The notes beneath the pieces are model-generated. The model was given only the letters and a program-made list of their open reading frames with translations, was not told the DNA's origin and made no database searches. Shown in pieces: positions 31,910 to 64,000 of a stretch of 64,000 nt of DNA; position 1 is the stretch's first letter, and each line of letters begins with the position of its first letter. The stretch is from contig OZ037768.1 in assembly GCA_964035545.1 (NCBI GenBank), forward strand, positions 16,089,375-16,153,374, written 5' to 3'. The stretch is from Bugula neritina (lineage: Eukaryota; Bryozoa; Gymnolaemata; Cheilostomatida; Bugulidae). The translations under genes were made by a program, and so were the position numbers.

Positions 31910-34690
31910 AATGCTTTTTTCATACATATATGTATGTACCTATATACACATACATGTATATATCCTCTATTTTCTAAAAATGAAGTCCCTTCGATCTGTT
32001 AACTTAAACTGCATGCCACCAACCGCATCCTACTTCATAGAACACGTCAAACTGGAAGACTTCATTTTAGATTTAAAGTTGTCTCAAAGCCAGATCTTAA
32101 GAACTTTTATATGGAACTGGAGCACTTTAAAACACTCCCTGTGATCATGTCCAATGAAGGCAACTGCCCATTTGAAACTGAGAACAATATTAAAGCATCA
32201 ATTTTTAAATTGAATATACCATGTCTTGTCATCTCTGACAGATTTCAATACTCTTGTGAACATATATATGCATGTACTGTACATGTATGTAGTACATACA
32301 TACTAGCATACAAAGACGCACACCTACAGTCTGCTGCTAATAGATTGGATTCTTTGAACTTATCCAAAGGTCTGTTGACCCCAACACTAATACTTAAAGG
32401 GAGGAAGCTATTGCTTGTAACAAAGATAAAGCTAGGTTATCCTTTTGCAGGCTCTTGTTAGTGCCTAGGCTTCTGTTATTCACTACCTCTCCAGAGGTTG
32501 GAGATAGGGTTTAATCTGTGGTTTAGTATGAGATAATTTCCATCGACATAAGTATATGTAATACTATAATAGGTACTAGTAGGCATCATAAAGTTAAACT
32601 GTAGAATTTGCTACAGCCTCCAAGTTGACTCAACTTGAAACAGTTCAAAGCGTTTTTGCTTGCCTTCTTGGTTCTTCATGAATCTCACGACATGATATGA
32701 ATAATAAAATCATATGACATTAACTAATACTATACTATAAATACTACTAATACTACAAAAGAAGTAAGAATGCATATGACAAACTACTTGCTGCTTCCCT
32801 TTGCCGATTTGCAAAGAAAATCTTGAGGCAGATGAAAAAGCAATATATTGAAATTCAGGTGCGCAAACCACTTTGAGAGGGCAACAGCAGACTCTTCTGC
32901 AAGCATCTGAAAGGTACAACGAGCATAAGGAGTCAAATGCGGCTTGTTAAGCAAAATGAACAGCTCACCTCTCATTCCAAAGAATATGCAAACATGCTCA
33001 ACCATAATTATCACAGACAGTTCGCCTCAGGTCTTCAATCATTCATAAATAGCTCTAGCACTCACACAAGAGTTCCCGATGCATCTACCTTTGGAGTAGT
33101 GAAAATGATACAAGATTCAAAATACGGAAAAGCTCAAGGACCAAATGGCCTTTGAAAAACCGATCTGAACATAGAAATAAAACAAACTGCTGCCTGTCTC
33201 AGTCATATATGTAAAGTTTCTCCCACATCTGGAAGGCCTTTATTAGAACAGCCAACATCTCACGTCTTCACAAGTCAGGGAACACAGACAACATCAACAA
33301 CTATCGACCCATTTCACTGACAAGTATTCCTTCTAGGATGTTGGAGCATTTGGTACTGAGAAATCTGCTGGGAAACATTGACACAAAGCTAAACAGTTGT
33401 CAGCAAAAATGAAGAAAAGGATTTTTTTGTGAGACACAAATTTGTACAACTATGCACGTTGTACTCCATTTTACAAATACACACAAAACTGTTTATGCAG
33501 CTGCTTTAGACTTTACTAAAGCATTCGATCAAGTGCCTCATGCCCTTCTAATAAAAAAGCTTTCAGATATTGTGAATTTGGATGAATACATCCTACACTG
33601 GATAGAAAACCTTCTAGCCAAACGTACACAGCAAGTGGTGTTGCAAGGTCATGCCTTAGACCCATTAGCAGTTACCTCAGGTGGACCACAAAGATTGGTC
33701 ATGGAACCAACACTTTTCCTCATCTTTATTATTGACCGAACTTAGTGTCTTGATTGCTCGTGTGTCTTGTTTTCTAATGGCACCATTGTCTACCAAGAAA
33801 TAGCCTCATTGAGTGAGTGCAGTATGCTCCATTGAAATCTAAATTCTCTTAGTGCGAGGTCAAAAAAGTGGGGTATGTCATTCAACATCTCTAAGAGCAA
33901 AATAATATTTTTCAACTCTGTAGGCAATACTTCCAATTACAAGTTAAATGGATCATTGCTATATCATTTAGATTCTACAAAATACCTGGGGGTCACACTG
34001 CAAGCAGATTGCAAATTCAATAAACATACATTAAATAAAATACTAGGGGCTAGAAGACAGTTGGGTATGGTTCAAAGAGTTCTCTACTGAGCCCCGAAAA
34101 AAGTACGATGGATTGCGCACAAAGTATTGTGTCTACCACACCATGAGTAGGCCTATGCCATCGCAGCTTGGGTCTCAACCTGCAAGGATATTTCTGACTT
34201 AGAAATGACACAAGTGAATGCTGCACGATTTATAACCAATATTGAACGCTAAGAAAATGTCAAATGTGCCATGAATAAATTCTGCCTACAGCCCATTGTA
34301 CAAAGAAAAGAAACCAGACGTTTTATTCTCCTTCTGAAGATTCAGCAAAACAGAACAACATCCGGCTTCTAGCTCTGCCTATAATGACCGGCTGAACAAG
34401 CCAACAAACAGCACTATTCAGACTTGCTCCCAAGCAAGAGACAACCGGATCAGTGAGTGCTAACAGTACCAAGTACCTTAACAGCTTTCTCCCAAGGATT
34501 ATCGAAATTTGAAAATTGGTCACAATCAAGGCAATAACTCGGATATCTCCACATAAACAGGATTAAGTTCCTGTTCAGTCAATACAACCCAACCAGAACT
34601 TGCTGTATAATTGTTGGTCAATGACTGTCCAACACATTACTCATATGCGACACACCCCTTCCTCCTTCTAGGGCAGTCCAGTATGAACTA
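31910..34690 (+). pseudogene. Decayed non-LTR retrotransposon (LINE) with reverse transcriptase
   Basis: Fragments of one LINE ORF in shifting frames with stops. They include a pre-RT region (YANMLNHNYHRQFASGL, 32985-33035), the linker GKAQGPNGL (33128-33154), RT motif NNYRPISLTSIPSRMLEHLV (about 33295-33355), the RT core AAALDFTKAFDQVPHALLIK (33500-33559), the degraded GGPQ motif (33680-33691), and the post-motif-D stretch KYLGVTLQADCKFNKH (33981-34028). The tail contains VNAARFITNIER-like sequence near 34215. The FADD/YADD catalytic site lies in a frameshifted stretch near 33760-33800 and is not intact. The order of motifs fits the Jockey/CR1-like LINE superfamily. A segment at 31980-32080 may be a remnant of the endonuclease region, less certainly. 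The copy is clearly inactive. Confidence 0.82.
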
Positions 34691-34732
34691 TGATGATCAT
34701 TTCGATGAGAAACGTATTGATTAATTTTAAAT

Positions 34733-37700
34733 ACCGATAATGATAAATACTAATAGCAATACAATTAGTCTTACAGTATGAGTATGACTATCACAATGAG
34801 TATCAATATTACTATTAGTATGACTATAAGTATAGCTATAACTTAGTTATAGTTATAGTTATTACTATTACTATTAGTATTAGTTATTACTATTAGTATT
34901 AGCATAAGTAATACTAATACTAATAGTAATACTAATAAGACTAATAGTAATACTAGTAATACTGTAATACTAATAGTAATACTAATGGCAATAGTTAAAG
35001 TAAATTACAATTGTAATACCAAGTCCAAGAATAATACTAATACTCAGTATTACAAATAGTAACCGAATTGTTGTAGAGACATTACACTTACTGCTAGTGT
35101 TAGTGTTACGCTTATGACCTACACTTATAGTTATATTTATAGTAATACTAATACTAAATCTAATAGTAATAGTTATAGTAATACTAATAGTAATAGACTA
35201 ATGGATTAAATAGTTATTGTTATTTAATTTTATTGTTAAACTTAATAACTATAACATTAGACTATAAGTATAACTATAACTATAAGTAATAAGTATAACT
35301 AAGTCTAATAACTATAAGTATAACTCAATAACTATAAGTTAATATTATCATTATGCATGGTGCTAGAATTATGAATTACTTATTGCTACTAAGCAGTAAG
35401 AATAAGAATGATAACACAAATATGAATAGTCATACTGTCACTAGCAGGTCAATAACAAATATTACGTATTATAATTATTTATATTGAATTATATGCATTT
35501 TAGAAGCAGATGCATTGCCCATTGCGGTTACCCAATCGTGCCAGAGGTATTTGTAGTAACAAGTCGAAGTAGGCTTTTTTATAAGCAGCTCAACGTTTGG
35601 GGTGACTGAGTGCAGTAGTTTAAATTTCTAGAATTGGTAACTTGGGTTGAACCGTTGAGTCAAGTTCAAGTTTGAGAACCATTGAACTATCACCGGCTTT
35701 CCATGTACCGATCTCAGATCGATCTCGCTGAGATCGATCCATGGAAAGACGCTAAAGATCGATCTCAGTCGTTCTGAGCTGGTCGGTCTGTAGAGCTCGA
35801 ACTCAGATCGATCTCAAGGCAATAAGGTCATGGAAAGACGAAAGTTCGATCTGAGAAATAGAAAAATACTGTTCGCTAAAATGTCGCCGCTAATAAAAAT
35901 GATAATTTATTGGTAATTACTAAGCAAATTGCTTAATAATTACTATAGCCACATTTTCAGATGCCAAAACTTTGACTTTCAGTACTATGATTAAACAAAC
36001 TCAATTATATAAAATTATAGACGGTAGAAGGTGGAAAAAGTAGGAGCATTTAAATTGAATTTAAATGGCTAGTAAAACTTACTTTCATTAGTTATTTGCT
36101 GCTTATTTTTAAGCCCAATAGTCCTGTAAGTTTATGAATAATCTGCACAACAGCTATTAATTTTATATAAGCTGTCAAACTAAAATATTAAAATGAATTA
36201 TCTTAAGTTGGCTAAATTGCTTCTTACTAAAAGCTTTACTGCGTAGAGTTTATAGCTGGCACTGAATTTTAGACTATGGAAATTTTGTTTTTTCAAAAGC
36301 ATTAGCTTGAATCACCCAGGTGGGTTAAAAAATATAATATTAAAGTACTCTTCACTTAAGAGGAGGCAACTCCGCTAGATCGATCTGACACTCTCATGGA
36401 AAAACGATCGATCTGATCAGCACATTTCTCAGATCGATCTCAGCGAGATCGATCTGAGATCGGTACATGGAAAGCCGGTGAATAACTATTAAAAAATAGT
36501 TTCAGTTCAGTGTTGAGAACTTTAAACTACTGCACTCAGTCACTCTCGACTCGAAGCTGCTTATAGAACAATTTAATGTACGCGAGTAAAGTTGTAGACT
36601 GTAATTCTATGTTGTTGATGTGGAGTATTAATTGCGGTGGGAGCAACCTACTGAGGCTTTTCGTAATGTTCCTTGGGTCGGAAGTTGAATTTTGCTACCT
36701 TTATACAACCTTGACAAAACTTGCATCGGCTTGACAAGTAGATGAGAATTTAAAATTACTAGAGTAATATTATTTAACCTTTAAAAATCGCCAGATAAAA
36801 CGCGATGGTTCAATTGAATTTTAAACGCAGTTAAATTTAAGGATTAATAATAATAGACTCAATCAACTAGTACTACAACTGCTGTAACTGTAAGTGTTAG
36901 TCTATAAGATTGAGTATTACATTTTGATTTGCTAAAAGTAAAAGTAAATGATGAATCAGATTTACAATTAGTATTACTCATTTACTGAATTACTGAATTA
37001 GTATTACTAGTTTAACTTTCCAAGTATTAGTATAGCTGCCTCTAATAGCAATACTAACAGTAATGCTAAAACTATGAGTATAGGACTAATATAAATATTA
37101 CTAAGTATAAAATTAAGTATAAGACATAAGCTGAGGTATAACTAATAGTAATACCAATAGTAATAGTAATAGTAATACTATTAGTATTAGTATTAGATTT
37201 ATTTTTACTTTTACTTTTAGTCGTAACCTAAACTATAAGTATAACATCAACATTAACTTAAGCTATTTCTATGAACTAAATTTAAATTGAAGTGTCAGTA
37301 TGAGTATCAGTATAACTTATACTAATACTATTGTCTATTGCTGGTAGTGGTACTAATAGCAATACAATACTTATAGTAATAGTCACTATAATACTGTCAT
37401 TATAATACTATAATAATATTAATAGTGAAACTTATCTTATACTTATAGTTATAGTAATTGCTAATTATTATTATAGTTATAGTTATACTAAGTCGAATAC
37501 TAACTGTCTAATAGTAATACTAATAGTAATAATAATAGTAATGATAATAGTATTACTATTACTGTTGGTATATGTGTTACTATAACTTAAACTATAGTCA
37601 TAGTGAATGTGGCAGTACTAGTAATAGACTAACAGTTATACTTTTACTATGTTAATAATCTGTAGAATATAAATATAACTATAAGTATAAGATTAAGTAT

Positions 37701-38030
37701 AACTATAAGTATCACTATTACTATTAGTATTACTATTAGCAATATTATTACTATAAAATCATGTGTCTAAGTTAAGTAGTAAAGTATAGGGCATAACTGT
37801 AGTATAAGTATATGACTAGTAGTATTACTACAATTGCAAAAAACTTTACTGATTACTTATACACATAGTCATTACCTATAATTTACAATTACTGTATTTT
37901 ACATATTAATATAATGGAATAATATTAATAATGACACTTAATCTTATAGTTATAGTAGTTACTATTAGAATTGGTATTGCATTTGTATTATTATTACATG
38001 TCATATGCAGTATAACTTTATAATAATATA
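34733..38030. repeat. Degenerate TAATAC/TAGTAA satellite-like tract, about 3.3 kb
   Basis: Long runs of imperfect 6- to 12-base units such as ACTAATAGTAATACTAATAG and their reverse complements, alternating in orientation. The densest parts are 34733-35340 and 36840-37760. The tract is interrupted by an inverted-repeat element at 35577-36566. It starts directly after the LINE remnant. No coding sequence is visible. Confidence 0.85.
35577..36566. mobile_element. Nested inverted-repeat element (MITE-like foldback)
   Basis: An inner element at 35690-36481 is bounded by perfect 50-base terminal inverted repeats. The outer ends read TCACCGGCTTTCCATG, followed by CGATCTCAGATCGATCTCGC; the arms are 35690-35739 and 36432-36481. 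Subterminal copies of CATGGAAAGACG occur inside. A looser outer inverted repeat continues beyond it: TATAAGCAGC, then GTGACTGAGTGCAGTAGTTT at 35579-35622, faces AAACTACTGCACTCAGTCAC and GCTGCTTATA at 36523-36565. There is no ORF of note inside, so the element is non-autonomous. No clear target-site duplication is visible. The perfect TIRs argue for a young insertion or gene conversion between the arms. Confidence 0.85.
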
Positions 38031-41000
38031 CTTCTAACAGTTCTTAGTATCACCTTTTAATTTCAATTTGTAGTAGTAGAGCCAGATTGAGATGGAAACT
38101 ATTATAAGAGTAAGACTAAGCATTGCTGTTAGTAGTTGTATTTAGTCCACTTTAGTTAATCAGCACTATTATTTGACCATTATTATCACTTAGTCTATAA
38201 CTATTAATATAAGATCAGCATCGTTGTGCAGTTTAGCTCACTTTTTAAAGCTTGGAGCACTCTGTTAATTTGAGGTGCAAAATTCATTGCCTTGTGTCGC
38301 TTTTGTTTTGGATCTGTATTACATGCAATGTATGAAGCTCTAGCATGCTGCTATGTTAAGTTTTTATGTGGAGATGTAATGTCTTCAGACATTTAATATT
38401 CTGGGAAGAAGCTATAGCGAAAGACTATTGATGATAAAAATGAATGTTGGCTCTCTCATTTTATCAGATTAAGATCAAGTTTGATATTGTTAGGCTGCAT
38501 CATCAGCTTACAACAGCATTTATTGCCATTATTTCTTTGAGAGTCTTCAATAAATAATATTCTATGATCTTTCAGAAGAAGCTTAGCATGAGCAAACCAT
38601 CCCTACAAACCAAATTTTGTTCAATCAACAGAGAAATAGCCATAATCTCTATAAATTCTGCTTTTGTTACTAGTGTACCTATACTAGTGTCAGTAACCTA
38701 CTATAGGTACCTAGTACGCTGCAGATCTAATGCTAGCGAAAAAATATTGATAGCTAATATAAAATATATTATCATATAATTGTAAGCACATTTATTTCAG
38801 TCCAACATTTATTACAGCTCAACATAAACTGGACTTGCCCATGGTGATACTCAGAATTTCAGCTGGGATTGTGGCTATGATTATTATAGTAAGGATGGCG
38901 ATATTAATTGTAATGGTCACACTCATTAACTATCAGCAATAGCCTTTTGGCTTTATTTTATGAATTATTTGGCTTTTTAACTATTTGAATTTTTAATTTT
39001 AGTCATAGTATAGTATATTTATACATTAATAGTTTTTTAATAATTATCTATACAAGTGAGTATTGCTACTAATACCAACTGAAATTTATTTGAATTTTGG
39101 TACTTTTAATACTGTTATAGTTAGGGTAGATCACCATGGAAACGCATGCAAGTGTACTACTGATAGATTTTGCTTTAGGTCTAGGTATTTAGATTAGTAT
39201 CTTTACTTATAAATCGAATTATAAGTTTTTAATCAATATGTATGGCAAATTAATATGTAAAGCTAGGTGAAATTCACAACATTCTGAGTAACACAACAGT
39301 GGTAGCCACCAATTAGCAAGTATGGTTGATATTGCTTAACTCCTATTACTATTATGATAGATTCAATATATAGATTGCAAGTGCCACATCTCAACCCACC
39401 ATCTTTAAACTTTTTCAACCATCTCACATACGCATTCTGTGCCACGTCATATGGTTATGAGAAGAACCTTGGTTGAAATTAAAAATAATTAGATGTCCAG
39501 CAATTTTGAAGTTGACAGATTTGATTGAGTTGGCTAGTTTATTTGTACCAAATAACTGTTAGCTGTTTTTATTTAGATGCACAAGTCTGAATTTTATTGC
39601 TAAATGTATTATAGCAGCAATACATTGTCATATATTTTATTTAAGTAACTAACAATATTGTTTAAATTCCAAAAATTAGAGAGGTAACTGGTAATAATTT
39701 TGTATTATTAAATAATCTTTATATCTGTAATAATTTTTCACTACGGTATAAACGCTAGTTCTTATATTGAGATGGCAGTTTACTACTATTGCCGCTAATG
39801 CTGCTATATAGCCCACTTATTCATAATCTTATCTTCATAAAATTATTGACCTATAAATTGCTTTCTGTTTGGATATCTTTATCAATTTCTTGTTCTGTTG
39901 GTCAAGTCCTAAGAGATATGGCAACAATATCATTCCGTTGACTCACTCACTTCTCTAAAAGAAAGGACAAGAGAAGGTAGAAATAGTAAAGTTTGATAGA
40001 GCTGTTGTAGATGTGATATACTAACTAGTTGCGAACATCAGACTGGTTGCTCTTTCTGGAAGTCTCTTAGTGAATATTTGTACTTGACCCCCTCTATGGA
40101 CTTTGTGCTAGCTAGAAGGAATTTACTATTTGTTCTACAGTTGAGTATGCAAGTTGTATTTTGTGCTTATTATTTATGGATTATGGACAACAGGTGTTGA
40201 CCCTATAGGAACAGTTCCAGCGATCACATGTGCCCTTCATGTATAGTTTAGTACAGTATAGACTATAGACTATAGACTATAGAGTGGAATCATTTTACAC
40301 ATCTACTGCAAGTACAGGACACCATCAATAATTTTTTTTTTTTATTAAAGTTATGAGTTGAAATTACATCCTACCTCACTAAAGTTTGAAAGGCTATACT
40401 TGTAAATAGTGCTGAATGGTAAGTTGAAGGTTTTTCAGATCTTTCAACACTTTGAATGTGCTGGTATGAAGAAATTAGTATTAAGAATATAACCTGTCAG
40501 TGGCTTCTATTTCATAGTTTAACTCATTGAAATATAAGTTATAACTCATTGGTTTGGCTATCCAAAAGAAGCGATATTTATTCTATTGTTTCCATGGTAG
40601 CCACTTGTTATGGTTGAGCATTTTAAAGTAAATACTCAGTTCCGACTCAAATCTGATATGATATGCATGTATATAGTGAATATCTGATCATTTAATGCTT
40701 TATCGCACTTTGTTTCTTTATCAAAATTAAGGACACAATCAGGTGCTAGTATGATTCTACTATTATCATATTGCTGAACTTTTCTGAAAGTCTTAGCTTC
40801 TGGGAAATAGTTACTAGTTACTTTGTAATCTTTACATTGTATATTTGTCCAGGAGTAATTCTCTGTTCTCATAGTAAGCTAGAAGTTGTTTTGTAGTATC
40901 TATTTTTCTAGTTTCATCTTTACCAGTATTGGAAACTATTATATTGGTATTTTAAGAATTTGTACAGCAATAATTAACTGCTTTAACTAAGAAGTTCTAG

Positions 41001-42137
41001 TTCCTCAGAGTTCTCTTTAGTTCTTGATTGAAGGACAGTGACTCTCTGCTGTCTGTCACTGGAGCGGTTGAACTTTGAATGTTTTGCACTGTGATCTCTT
41101 TACGTATTACAGTCATTCAAAGTCAATATTCTGCAGTGACATGCCTCCTGCCACAGAAAATTGTTGATTGCAGTATCTTGGGAATACAAGTGTTACTGCA
41201 GGAACCTGGTTTATCTATTATAACTATATTGATTCTTAGTGGTTCATCTCTTCACACTGTCAGCACATCTAGAGTCAATGTTTGCTTCAAAAATGTGTAG
41301 AAAAATGTGAATGTCCAGTGAAGTTGTGAACTTTGATCATTTTATCAGAATTTCATCTGAAAGTTGGCCACAGCCAGCCAGCATTTTGCTGCTAAGTTAT
41401 ACAAACACTGAAAAGTGTTACTCAAATCATGAAAGAAATTTTGCTCTGTGAGTCATTCAAACGATTTTCTTTTTGGGCAAAACTTTCTAAGTTGATGAAA
41501 TCACTACTAACCTAATTTTCATAATTTGTACAGCTACTAGTGCATCTAGTTCAATGGGTAAGGAAACCATATTATCTCTTGTTTGGGAAACCTTATTAGT
41601 AAAAAGTGAATTAAGAGAGTTGATAAAAGTTATAACTCCTACTTGACTATGAATAATGCTTTAAGTTTTTTCTTCACAATAAGAAATAAGCCAATTACAC
41701 ATCTATTTAGATTAGACAACTACCTACCATTCATTCTTCCAATAAAACCAACATGTGTTTTTAAAGTCACCATCCCTGCTTTTAAGGGACTTTTTCTAGT
41801 GTGGCACAGAGGAAATTATGAATGAATTCCCAACTTTGAGCTCGAAACACTGTCCTTGTGTTTTACTAGGCCATTCTTTCTTTCAATACATTTTAGTTTT
41901 AAAAAGTATGCTATTATTTGGAGGAATCAGAGTTATCTTCTCAAAACCAACTAATTTAGATTTAATTTCTAATTGTTTTAGTTTCAAGTTACAAATTACT
42001 TTTATTGTTGACAGGAATAGGAGAGAAACATTGTCCAACTATCCTACTACAGCACAGTGTAACTGGCTCTGCATCTCGGCCACTCTGCCACTAATGTTCT
42101 AAATGCTTCAAGTCAATTGCTACTGTACAGCTGAGAA
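38031..42137. other. No supported gene; upstream of KANK
   Basis: AT-rich sequence with chance ORFs only. It has a short (GACTATA)3 repeat at 40261-40282. Untranslated first exons of KANK could lie here: a CAG at 42128-42130, just before the KANK ATG, could be a splice acceptor. There is no direct evidence. Confidence 0.45.

Positions 42138-64000
<21,863 letters not shown>

Noticed and set aside
32111-32461. 116-codon plus-strand ORF
   Set aside because: No similarity to reverse transcriptase, endonuclease or another family that I can recognise. It may be an eroded part of the LINE, but this cannot be shown.
39263-39445. Minus-strand ORF with RWLKKFKDGG, faintly like a mariner helix-turn-helix
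   Set aside because: Too short, with no DDE region or inverted terminal repeats nearby. The similarity is weak enough to be chance.

Overview
The window is AT-rich animal (metazoan) nuclear DNA. Genes are split into short exons with GT-AG introns, there is no operon structure, and low-complexity DNA, tRNA-derived SINEs, a decayed LINE and foldback elements fill the space between and inside genes. The proteins most resemble bilaterian families. The neuropeptide-receptor-like shape of the GPCR and the SINE style suggest an invertebrate, perhaps a lophotrochozoan, but that placement is inference.

Layout. 1-7.7 kb: no supported gene; one SINE, a dispersed repeat and a long (TA)n tract. 7.7-11.4 kb (-): a five-exon seven-transmembrane receptor, 424 aa, reconstructed from matching splice phases. 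15.6-19.4 kb (+): a three-exon gene for an unrecognised 272-aa protein with an acidic, serine-rich N-terminus. 20.3-27.7 kb (-): a complete 13-exon nicalin gene (544 aa), with one GC-AG intron and a minisatellite inside an intron. 30.1-31.3 kb (-): a complete four-exon CENPV-like/GFA-fold zinc protein (136 aa), with a SINE and perfect target-site duplication in intron 3. 31.9-34.7 kb: a decayed non-LTR retrotransposon (+). 34.7-38.0 kb: a long degenerate TAATAC-type tract holding a 790-bp element with 50-bp perfect terminal inverted repeats. 42.1-64.0 kb (+): a KANK gene with 30 coding exons found, running off the right edge inside the ankyrin repeats (1401 codons visible).

The genes do not form a shared pathway. 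Nicalin acts in ER membrane-protein biogenesis, KANK links talin adhesions to the cortex and microtubules, CENPV-like proteins are zinc-binding chromatin/cytoskeletal factors, and the GPCR is probably a sensory or peptide receptor. I found no convincing new multi-gene system. The less ordinary items are the divergent GPCR, the unrecognised 272-aa protein, the repeated GVG motifs in KANK, the GC-AG intron and the inverted-repeat elements.
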